Shown here: piece after piece, positions 22,666 through 33,400 of the stretch
Layout: each line of letters starts with the position of its first letter
How positions within the stretch are numbered: the stretch's first letter is position 1
From: Galerina marginata
Lineage: Eukaryota > Basidiomycota > Agaricomycetes > Agaricales > Galerinaceae
DNA: 64,000 bases
NCBI GenBank assembly: GCA_023014335.1
Contig: JAECYW010000013.1
Coordinates: 1,612,001 to 1,676,000, forward strand
Direction: 5' to 3'
Made by a program: the position numbers and the translations under genes
The notes under the pieces: generated by a model
Told to the model about the DNA's origin: nothing
The model's database searches: none
What the model saw: only the letters and a program-made list of their open reading frames with translations

Positions 22666-24877
22666 TCAAACTCCTGGAATGGGATAGTAGGACTCGTAAT
22701 CTGTTTCGTGGTTTACCTACATAAAGAAGAAAAGCCAATGGGCGGATCAGCGAGAATTGCATAGTGAATGAGATCAGATTACAGACTTGCTAAGAGACGG
22801 GGAAGACCAAAAGAATGTTATGAGGAGTTTGGAAGTCTGCAAGATTGCATTACGCACTTCCTAAGAGTTGCAAAAAAACCGAAAGTATGTTAGCGTGACT
22901 TTGTCAGACTGGAGGATTGCATTACGCACTCGCTAAGAGTTGGAAAAGACCGAAAAACATGTCAATGCAAGTTTGGCTGGCTGAAGGATAGCAATCAAGT
23001 TACCCACCCACTAACGGTTGGAAGAGACCGAAAAGCATGTCAGTATGAGTTCGGCAGGATGGAGGATTGCATTACGCACTCGCTAAGAGTTGGAAAAAAA
23101 CCGAAAAACATGTCAATGCGAGTTTGGCAGGCTGGAGGATTGCATTACGCACTTGCTAAGAGTTGGAAAAAACCCGAAAAACATGTCAGTGCGAGTTTGG
23201 CGGGCTGGAGAATTGCATTTCATACTCGCTAAGAGTGGGAAAAGACCAAAAAGCATGTCAGTGCGAGTTTGGCAGGCTGAAAGGTTGCAGTACGCACTTC
23301 CTAGTAAGAGTTGGAAAACACCGAAAAGCATGTCAGTGCAAGTTTGGCAGGTTGGATGATTGCATAACGCACCCGCTAAGAGTTAGAAGAAACCAAAAAG
23401 CATGTCAGTGTGAGTTTGGCAGGCTGGAGGATTGCATTACGCACCTGCTAAGAGTTTGGGAAAATCGATAAGCATATCAGTGCGAGTTTGGCAGGCCGAA
23501 AAATTGCATTACGCACAATCTAAGAGTTGGGAAATACCGAAAATCATGTCAGTGCGAGTTATCTAATCTCGTTTCGATCATCTAAGTCACTGGTACGTAC
23601 CGCTGGTACATCTATCTTTCCCATTTCTTCATCATCCTTCAAGTTTGAGATTGTCACAGCAGCAATACGTTACAATTTTGTTGAGGGAAATATGAGGTCA
23701 GTGCTGCTCTAACGTTATTGCAATCGCCAATATTTAACATGCACACCTTCTTGTCCTTCGTCCTAGGCAGTAGCCAATTGGGTAGCTGAATTTTCTATAA
23801 CTAAAGGATAGTAAAGAAATGACCTAGCAATCTCGAAATGCTTACAATTGAAAGCTTTCGTTCCATTTTTGATATGAAGTTCTGCGGGAAATGGGCACGA
23901 TACTTGTCTGAAGTTGTCCCTTGCTTGTCCGCCATGTCCATTCCCTTTTGTGCATGTACCTTATCCTGTTTTGTCGTCCGCTTCCACCATCTCTGACCAT
24001 TGCACCATTTACGGAGATCTTTAAAAGCTTCGATTCCCAGGTTGGCGGTTGAAAGGGCGGACAACATCTGCCCAAATCCCCAGTCACTTTCTCCCTGTGA
24101 GACTAGAATAGATTTCTTGGAGCTTTCGATCATGGTTGTTGTATTGACCATTAGGACACCAACCAAGAGAAGAGACAATAAAAATCTCCCAACGGCAATT
24201 GGAATATAAATTTGGATATGGGAATTCTTCTGACCCCGCCTCAAGTTCCACATTACGCTTGCGTTCGGAATGGTCACCACAACCTCGAGGAGACGAATGC
24301 CATAGACGAGTATTGAGAAGATTTTGATGAGGTTATTGAGAACCGGCACAGTCCAGATCCCTCCCAAAATAAATAAATACGTCCTGTCGGTGCACTTCGC
24401 CAACTCGCCGCCGTACGTGGTTATGTTGCTCCAAACTAAAATGCCGAATGTCGCCTGCAAAAACCGGGATACGAACATCCACCAGGATGTCTCCGTTCCC
24501 TGTTGAACTGCATCAAATGCTTTTTTATTGTCGACGGTGGTATACCGAGCAGCCGCAGCACGGATGAGGGTCGAACTGCTAGTTAACAGAAGTGGACCCT
24601 CCAGGATCCAGCCGAAGTTCAGAACTATCAAACTGTGGTAAACACTGAGCTTGGTGTGCTGAATCAATGCGATAGAAGTAATCGAGATTGAGAGAAATAA
24701 ATTCCCCTTCGGCAGCACCGAGTTTCTTTCTCTTTCTTGGACGGTAATGATCCCATCGGTCATCGCCAGACCGGAGGCGACGAAGCTGAAGACTGCCTGC
24801 GCATACACTGCGCATAGGACACCAATTCCGGCGATGTCAGGGTTGGATTCGATGCATGGAGTTGGTAACGGGTCCAT
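22666..24877 (-). CDS. Multi-pass membrane protein with single-codon microexon array, copy 2
   Basis: Closely related to copies 1 and 3. Exon 1 (24877-23846, 344 codons) encodes the membrane region. Exon 2 is 48 nt (KIQLPNWLLPRTKDKK). Exon 3 is 36 nt (23636-23601, DDEEMGKIDVPA), shorter than the 111 nt of the other copies. The next intron (23600-23520) is a hybrid: its GTACGT donor comes from the ancestral intron and its CTGAC/CTCTTAG end from the first array unit, so the 12-nt exon is gone. Eleven single-codon exons follow (IQRERQRWREQ). A last exon VNHETDYESYYPIPGV ends at a TGA at 22666-22668, in sequence altered by the neighbouring insertion. Predicted length is about 400 residues, all exons phase 0. 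Confidence 0.68.
22715..23560 (-). repeat. Tandem array 2: 11 single codons between intron-like units
   Basis: Same unit as array 1 with the same orientation to its gene. Triplets on the plus strand start at 22787, 22858, 22930, 23008, 23080, 23153, 23226, 23298, 23373, 23445 and 23517; spacing is exactly 3 nt each time. The distinctive GTGGGT-donor unit (before 23008) also occurs fourth from the 3' end of array 1 (13403). The 3' ends of arrays 1 and 2 are therefore orthologous unit by unit. Confidence 0.85.
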
Positions 24878-26390
24878 GTTTCCGCTTGAGAAGATAGAAG
24901 GCACTGATCGTGCAGTTGGGCACAACGGCGCGAAGGACTGATAGTTGAAATAAGGAGACACTGGGAGTTTTACGACTCATCAGTCCAAAAACATGCCATA
25001 CTTTGGAATACAATCTTGACCTGAAGGTGTAACAATGCCTCGAGCGTTAATGGCAGAGATAGGTCAAGTTCAAGGCTGGAATGCCTCCCAACTACTCAAC
25101 AGCGTGTTGACCAAGAAGCCACGTTGCAGAGGCGCGGCAGCCTGCAGGCGATTCCGAGTATATATATCCTATCAAAAGTCAACCTTGAGTCAACCCATCG
25201 TGATGGCAGAGAAAGTCGATGAAATCGGACTAATCGGCAGACTGTATCGATTATCCGTGAGAAACCACCTACGTTGCAACCCAAGTTGCAATTGGGGCAA
25301 AGTCGCCCTACCGTGAATCTCCCTAATGCAAATTCGTCCCTTTCTTATGTACCCACATATGCTAATTTTATAGACACGGCGAAGGACTTGGAAAAAATTC
25401 ACCATCGCTTGTGATCCAAAGCTCAAGCCGACTCTAGACGGCGACAAGGGTTATCATATATGCCTCCTTGTAGCCGCTTATCGTCTTTCCTTCAACCCAT
25501 TCGATCAACCAACCAACAACCAACAGCTCAATATGATGAGACGTCCAACCCACCATTCACTGTCAATGTGCCTTTTGTAGTCCATTTACGCTGATATCGG
25601 TATCAGTCCTCGAACCGTTCGGCTATTCCATCGATCACTATTCACATTTATGCTTCGATGATTCTCCGTGGTCTGGCCCTAATCGCATTCCCTTTCAGGC
25701 TCACGTATCCAACTTGAGCACCACAGGACGTGGCTTCATCGTCTCGATTCTGACCTCTAAACTTGGGAAGAACGTGAAGACAATTTATTGTGGGAGCAAC
25801 ACCTGCTTCAAAACTCCTTGGGCGTGGGCAGCGCCCAAAGTATGCCGGCAAGCAAGTGATAAAGCAAGAAACTGGAGTCAATAATGTAGAAGGTCAGACG
25901 CCTGTCAAAGAGATAGAGAGTGACGAAGGAGGACTTACCCGAAGACTGATCGACGCAGCCGTTGCAACACAACAGCTGGACCGAAGCCTGGACATTGAAC
26001 AGTCATTTATGAGAGTAGAACGACACTAAGTGCCATCTACTACATCACTGCTCGTCGGTTTGGCTCTTTTCCGCGATGTAGAGGTCGTAAAGTTGAATGA
26101 CATCAGCACTCAAAACCAACAGCTCTTCGACATGAAACCAAGGCAGATGTGCTCCTTTCCTCAATCCGAACCGTCAAGCAGTTGGAATAAGGTACCGTGT
26201 AGCAACCAATTCTCGCCAGTGGCCTGGCGGCGAGGTTATCCTGAAAACAAGAGCATATTCCTTATTTTACATACGCAGTCGATATCATTGAAAGGAAAAG
26301 GAGAGTCGAATAATCAGCTCCACGCCAGTTTTGAGAAAATTAGCGGTCAGACCCACCATTTAGAATTCGCAAACCATTCTATCATTTTAG
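24878..26390. other. Module spacer, no gene supported
   Basis: This stretch lies upstream of membrane gene copy 2 and in the module spacer. Segments near 26.03-26.62 kb align with 18.75-19.25 kb in the preceding copy (for example around GGTACCGTG and CCAGTGGCCTGG), but the plus-strand open frames differ in frame. I therefore read this as repeated noncoding or decayed sequence. Confidence 0.4.
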
Positions 26391-26399
26391 CCGTGATCC

Positions 26400-28185
26400 A
26401 GCTCTGCAGAACCTTCCACTTAGAAACTTCGCCCGGACAAAATGATGATGAGCGCCATCCCAACCCAAGTAATCCAACCCAATCATCTTTTCGAAATCCA
26501 CTTATCAGCTTGACTCTGTTGACGACTCAATGGAGGATCCGGGGTAATCAATTGAGTTCGTTTATCTCAAAATTAGCGGGCCAACACGGCACTGAGAACA
26601 CGTATGTCGTCACCTGAAAGGCGGCAGGCTTGGTGGTGGTTTCCAGGATGACGTGGTCTGCGAAGCGGTTAGCAAGGGGTGTCTTGTAACTGGGCGATAG
26701 AGAGAAAGAAGGAGTTACATGCCTCTGAGACTATGTACGGAAGAAATGTTGTTCAGACAAAACCCGCAACCGCAAGTACCATCTACCACAACAAGAAAGG
26801 TAAGTTCAACCCTCACGCGACAGCCAAAAGATTAAAAAAACAACTAACACACCTCGACAATGACCGAAAACTGTGAAATCCTGGCCAACTCTACGGCTCA
26901 ATGAAAAGGCTTCTCCATGTCACCACAAATACTACAAGGCTCCCCTCCGAAATTTCGAATACTTGCCCGCCGAACATGTCATGCTGGACCGGTTGCCAGT
27001 TCCGTCTGGTATCGGTCGTGTAGTAGGAGCCCCTCAGAGTCGGTGACGAGGTAGGTACGGCCAGTACGATATGTGTTGGTCGCCATCGACAAGGGTCTGT
27101 TCGCCTGGGCGAGCTTGTTCTAGGGCCGCCCGTGTTCCTAGATTCGCAAACTGTGGTCGTTCAGGCACAGTAAGAGAGCCTAGAAAAGATGTTAATTATC
27201 GTTCGTGGTCTAAAGGTAATTACAAAAATTCTTACCCTGATGTGAACACGTTGCACGATATCGCTCTTGAAACTAGAATTAGAACTGAAGGCGTAAAACA
27301 ACCTCAGAACACGTCCAGAACGAAAACGAAAGAAAAACAAACCTCCTGTGGATAATCTTCTCTCAGTTGCTTGAGCTAGATTACCACAAGGATATCAGCG
27401 AAAGGGTTATTCAAAACGTTAGAGAAAACCGACGCACCCAGAGAACACTTCTTCTGAACTTTTTTATCCCTCTACAATCCACCGATATACATACTGCCCA
27501 AAACCTTGCCATACGTCTACGTGTTGTCGTGCTTATCGTCCGTGTCGCTCTCGCATTTCAACAACTTATTTCGATGAAATAGTAGTCGCTATTGCATTAT
27601 GAAGGTCAGTTGATAGGAAACTGAAATGAAAGAGAAGGATGGGTGTACCATTTGAAATCGGCGTAGTTCGTTCCCGCTGCTAAACCAACAGAAAGAAACT
27701 CAGTCAGCACGTCAGGCTTCAACCGACAATCCGACCCAGGCTACAACACACCTTTTCTCTCATCAAACACTCCGAACTGTGGCACGTAAATCGTCATATA
27801 GTCATTACCCCACATTTTTTTGCCACTTGCCTTCGCGAAATCGTGCTGAATGACCACGAAGTGGCCCGTGTGCTTCTGGTTGTGTTTCGCCAGCTGGCCG
27901 AGGAGCGAAAATTCTATGAGGTTGAGCCAGTCAGAATGACAAGCCTCAGAAACGAAAGGAGGACGTACCATGTCTTCCCGAATCCAGTAAAGTCGAATAC
28001 CTCATAGTTCAGTGTCTGAAGCACTCCCCAAATCAACAAACACGCATATATGCGCGTTGCGACTGGTCGTCTCCTACGTCATGCCTGCCTCCGTGCCTAA
28101 GAACGTGCCATCCTCATCGTACCTCTCAAAAAAACTCGCCGACATTTCCCAGCCAAGTAGAGCGAGGAGAAGATATGGCCGACAT
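26400..28185 (-). pseudogene. Unidentified multi-exon gene or its remnant (module copy B)
   Basis: Protein-like minus-strand pieces begin at ATG 28185 (TWLGNVGEFFERYDEDGTFL), then LNYEVFDFTGFGKTW near 28.0 kb. A good open segment follows at 27971-27741 (GNDYMTIYVPQFGVFDERKG, with GHFVVIQHDFAKASGKKMW before it), then GTNYADFKW near 27.66 kb and SPTLRGSYYTTDTRRNW near 27.0 kb. Donors and acceptors are visible, but the second and third pieces do not join in frame with the obvious sites. It may therefore be a pseudogene. I recognise no family. Confidence 0.4.
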
Positions 28186-28189
28186 TGTG

Positions 28190-28874
28190 AGAGGCCGTTA
28201 CTGAATGGAGAGCCACCGTGCATTTAGGAAAACGCGAAGGAAGCCAGCCATTGTACCGCTGGTGGGTTGAATGGGTGGCCATGACGTATAGCTTTCCCCG
28301 GGTTCCAAGGTTGAAATGAATGGAGAAAACGGCCTCGATAGTGGTATATGCAGGTCAGGACTCGAGCGATGCTTGTGAGTGTGGTGGTTAAGTTGATACT
28401 TGAACGTCTCGGTGACGTGGTTTGGCCTAGGGCGAGCTGGAGAAACTTGAGTCGATACTCATGTGCTTGAAACATCGAAAGGTAAGAAAAATGACGTGGC
28501 AGCGCGATTTGTCATAAAAGCCGGAGGACTGCTGTCCTTGTTTCGTTTTTCCGTTCTCCATTGAAGCGAGCGGTCGCCGCCTGGAAGTAATGCCTAAGAT
28601 GTTCGAGTAAACTAGATAGCAAGAAAATGAGCTCGGTTCAGAAGTCGGGTGAAAGAAGGAAAGAAAAGGAGTGAAACGAGTGAGGAATGCTCACCATACG
28701 ACCCACAGCATAGCACATCGCTGACTTTTTTGGCTACAGCAAGAAAGTTCCTCCGCAGATTTATGCAACAATAATGTCTACTTTCATATCCTGGAATCAT
28801 AATAGAGGGTTAGCGTACAACACGTCGAAGCCGCGGTTGCTATCTCAAAACTGACGACTCACCAATGGCAAAAC
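28190..28874. other. Intergenic, nothing firm
   Basis: Short minus-strand frames (28224-28475, 28612-28800) have no recognisable domain and no counterpart in the other module copies. The stretch separates the unidentified gene from squalene-epoxidase pseudogene B. Confidence 0.3.
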
Positions 28875-28889
28875 CTACTCCACACACCC

Positions 28890-30017
28890 CTCATTGAACT
28901 GAATACTGTCATGGCTCCAGGCTCGAAGTCGCGATTCCGAGGGATCAAACCACTTGATTCCTCTTGGCCGTATCCAACGGCGACCACCAACGGATTTCTG
29001 ATCGCAATAGGGGGCCGAAAACGAGACATGTCGTCCGGAACCGTAAAGCTGCAGACTCGGTGTTGAATAGACGGGTTTCACACCATTCGCGTGGCCGTTG
29101 CCGTTGCCGTTTGAATGTGACAACGGCGGATGAGGAACGGGGCTGGGATGGCTGAACATCACCCATATTGAGTACAGCGCGACGGAGAAGAAGTGATAGG
29201 CCAGATGGGCGGGAGACTCGACGATGCTAGAGGAGTAAATGTTAGGCTGAAGCTGGGTATGTAGGGAGAAGAACGACTGACCTGGGAGAAGAGATACGAG
29301 GCCGTTTATACATTCACCACAGCGTTCAAAGTATTTGAAGCATCCTATTCGTAGAACTTGGAGGTTCTGGTCTTTTCGAATGGTTATGAACCATAGGTCG
29401 CGAAACAATATGTGACTCACCCTCTGGCCCAAAGAGATCGTACAGAGCCACACTCAGGATGTTGACCGTCAACGAGGTCCGCGTACATAGCTTACTTTGA
29501 GTCTTCCACGTCTTCCAATCTTCTTTGTCACTTGCACTCCGAGAACTTTAACTTCCCGGCTGTATTCGTTTTGAATGAGCTCCGTGATCGTGCCCTCGAT
29601 AACCTCAACAGCCCCCGACGCCTTCGACGCCTCCCGAAGCTTCATAATAAACCGGCCATGGTGAAAACTCCGCCCTTCATGCCCATCAGGATACGGAATA
29701 TGCACCGACTTCCCGCCCTCCACCACACAATACCCTTTCACCGGAATAGCGTCGATACCCTCCAGACACGACCCCATACCCAGGCGCTTCAGTGCGATGA
29801 CTCCACCAGGCTGCAGCAGCTCCCCGACTATCCGGTCAGGCTCGGCGAGTGAGCGTTCGAGTAAGGCTATCCGAAGAGGTTTAGACCGAGGAAGATTCGA
29901 GAGACCACGAGCTAGCGCGCACCCCGCAATGCCTGCGCCGACGATGATCACGTCGTACGTTAGACTAAGCATTTCTTGGTAGATCATTGGGAGCAGCGAT
30001 CCCCTGGGTGTGTTCAT
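28890..30017 (-). pseudogene. Squalene epoxidase pseudogene B
   Basis: Start region, FAD motif (YDVIIVGAGIAGCALARGL) and the segment up to TELIQNEYSRE are well kept. The next about 620 bp (equivalent to 10801-11425 of the intact copy, including DG and GD motifs) are deleted, joined at about 29470. The C-terminal portion persists (LRIGCFKYFERCGECINGL, then HFFSVALYSIWVMFSH) and a shifted frame still shows CLVFGPLLRSEIRWW. Pseudogene A has essentially the same deletion, so the loss preceded the duplication that made A and B. Confidence 0.88.
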
Positions 30018-30475
30018 AAGGAGGGTGGAATGACAAGAGATTATTTTTCCTCAAGTCGTCCCATTTCGCACACGACAAACTCCGACGTCGCGTTTGATCG
30101 CGTCTATTAATAGTCGACGCGCCTGGCCATGGCGCGTTTCGAGTCCCACCTTGGCTAGATTCACGCGTCGTCCGAGGAAATACGGCTTGCAATGACCCTC
30201 TGTGCGATACAAGTTATTCGGACCGTGACTCAGATGCTCATGTGCGCATACCAAGCAAGTGCGGGAGGATAGTCACTGGTATCGATTCCATTCTACCTCA
30301 TTGGTGGGCGGGTGATTTTATAAAATGGAATACTTATGCTGGTCTCAATTCTGAGTTGACTTTGGTCCCAGGATACTTAGTTTTTTCTTCACCTTAATAC
30401 TTAATACCTTCAAGTTCTAAGCCAAGTTATTGTTGGACGAAGACGCGAGGCGACAGTAGCAGGAGCTGGTCGGTC
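30018..30475. other. Spacer upstream of ERG1 pseudogene B
   Basis: Homologous to 11.93-12.4 kb and 21.42-21.9 kb in the other module copies. No gene is supported. Confidence 0.4.
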
Positions 30476-33400
30476 TCAAAGCATTGGACTACTAGTCTCT
30501 AGACAGTAACCCACGTCATCAAATTTATAGTTGAAACAAAAAATAAACCCGGATTCATAGATTCTCAGTGCCACTTCGACGATAAAATAAAATAGGAATT
30601 TGATAACAGAAGGCGCGAGCTTGGTATTGCGCAGTCGAGTTATACCCTGGCTTGGACAGGCTTCAGTTATTGCGTCGCCTTCATGAGCCTAAAAAAAATA
30701 TAGTAATCATTATTTCAATATTGTTACCGAAGGACGACACACGTATAATGCGTTAGAAATTCAATGAAGACAGTGACTTTGTCGGAATCAGATCGATGGA
30801 AAGAGAGAAATCAAAGGAAGAACATACATCGTCAGATGAATATCCAGGCGAGTCAGAGTGCTCGGAGCTATCGTCTAGTGCCAGTGGCAATAAGGCAGCT
30901 ATTTCACGGTTTGCCTGAATAAAGAAGAGGACCAGAAAAGTCCATCAGCATAAATGCCATAGTAGGAAAGGAGGTCGAATTACAGACTTTCTAAGAGACG
31001 TAGAACACGAAAAAAAGCATGTTATCCTGAGCCTGAGTTTTAAAAGGCTGGAGGATAGCATTACGCACTTCCTGGAAGTTGCAGACCAAGAGCATGTCAG
31101 GGTGATTTTGGCACTCTTGAGAATTGCATAACGCACTTCCTATGAGTTGCAAAAGGCCGAAAGGCTGGTGAGCGTGGATTCGACAGGGCAGAAGGTTGCA
31201 TTACACACATTCTAGAATTGGAAAACATCAAAGGTAAATTAGCGCGAGTTTGGCAGGTTGGAGGATCCGAACCGCATTACGCACCAACTGAGAGTTGGAA
31301 AAACACGTCAGAGTAAATTTGGCAAGTTAGTGAATAGCATTACACACTTTCTAGGAGTTCGAAATGACCACAATGCATCATTGCATGTCAGGACTCAGCG
31401 CAATTTAGCAGACTAGAGGATTGCATTACGCACGTCCTAGAACCAAAAAGGGTGTCAGCACGAGTTTTCCAGGCTGGAAGATCGAATTACGCACCCACTG
31501 AGAGTCGGAAAGATTGAAAGGCATGTAAGCGTAAGTTTGGCAAGTGGAAGACTGCATTACACACATCCTAAGAGTTGCAATGACAGAAAAGCATGTTAAC
31601 GGAAGTTCAGTAACCTGGAAGGTTGCACAACACACAATCTGAGAGGTGAAAAAGGCCAAAAAAGTATGTTAGGGCGGGTCTGGCGGGTTCAAGGACTGTG
31701 TTACACACTTCCTAAGAGTTGAAAAAAAGAAGAGTATATTAGTGCCAATTTGGCAGGTTAGCGGATTGTATTACGCACTTCCTAATGGTTGAAAAAGACA
31801 GAAAACATGTCGGCACAACTTGGCAGGCTGAAGAATGGCAATACGCACTTCCTAAGGGTTGAAAACAGACCAAAGGCAGGTCAGCGCATGTTCGCAATTT
31901 TGAGAATGGTACAACGAACAGACTAAGAGTAGAAAAAGGCCAAAAAAAAAACGTGTCAGCACGACCTTGGCAGGCTAAAGGATTTTATTACGCACTTCCT
32001 ACAGGCGGAAAGAAACCGGAAGCTGGTCAGCGCAACTTTGGCAGGCTAAAGGATGGCATTATGTACCTCCTAAGAGGTGAAAATGACCAAAGAAACATGT
32101 CAGCACAAGTTAGGCAAACTTGAGGATTGTATTACGCACTAACTAAGAGTTGAAAAGGATTAAAAAACGTGTCAGCACGATTTTTACAGACTAGGGATTG
32201 TATTACAGACCTGCTAAGAGTTGCAAAGACCGAAAAGCGTGTCAGCGTGAGCTTGGTAGGATGGTGAATTGCATTACGTGCCTCCTAAGAGCAGCAAAGG
32301 GCCAAAAAGCATGTCAGTAGGTGTTTTTGATCGTAACCGAGAATACCATTGCACACTTTCTAAGAGTGAGAAATAACCGAGAGCATGTCAGTGCGGGTTT
32401 GGCAACCTAGAGTTTAAATTGCATACCAACTAAGGGTTATAAAAAAACGAAAAGTAGGTCAGCACTATTTTGAGTTTGGCAGGCTGGACAATCCCATTAC
32501 GCACGTGCTAAGAATTGGAAAACACCAAAAGGTATGTCAGAGCGGGTTTGGCAGGCTAAAGCTTGCATTACGCACATCCTAAAAATTGGAAAAGACCCAA
32601 AGGGATGTTAGCGCGAGACTTGCAACCCGAACGATTGCATTACGCACAATCTAAGAGTCGGAAAAAACGGAAAGCGTGTCAGCATCATGATGAGTTTGGC
32701 ATGTAAAGGGTTGCATTACGCACGTCCTAAGTAAAGAGTCAGGAAAGACCGGAAGGGATGTCAGCGCGAGTTTGTAAATCTCAAGGATTGCATTTCGCAC
32801 AATCTGAGATTTGGACAAGACCCAAAAGTAGATTAGTCGGAGTTTGGCAACCTGGCCCATGGAAAATTGCATTACGCACAATCTAAGAGTTTCAAAAGAT
32901 CAAAAAGAAAGTCAACATAAGTTTATTAATCTCGAGGGTTGTATTACGCACAGCCTGAAGATTGCAAGAGACAGAAAGCCTGTCAACGAGCGTTCGGGAG
33001 GCCAAAGGATTGGATGACGCACATCCTTGTTGTCCGAAAAAAAAAACCGAAAAGCGTGTCAGCGCGAGTTTGGCAACCCAGAGGGTCAACAGAGGGTTGC
33101 AGGACGCACAATCTAAGAGTTGTAGAAGATTTAAAAAGCATGTCAGCGCGGCTTGGCAATCTCGAGGATTGCAATTACGCACAGGCTAAGAGTTGGAAAA
33201 GACCGAATAGCTAAGAATGTCAGCGGGCGTTTAGCTGGCGGGGATCGTATTACGCACGTCCTAATCGTTGAAAATAAACAAAACGCGTGTCAGCGCGAGT
33301 TGGGCCAACTGCAGCAGAGCATGACGCACAAACTAAAAGTTGAAATACCCGCATGCATCTCAGCACATATTTGGCAGGTTGGAAGATCACATTACGCACT

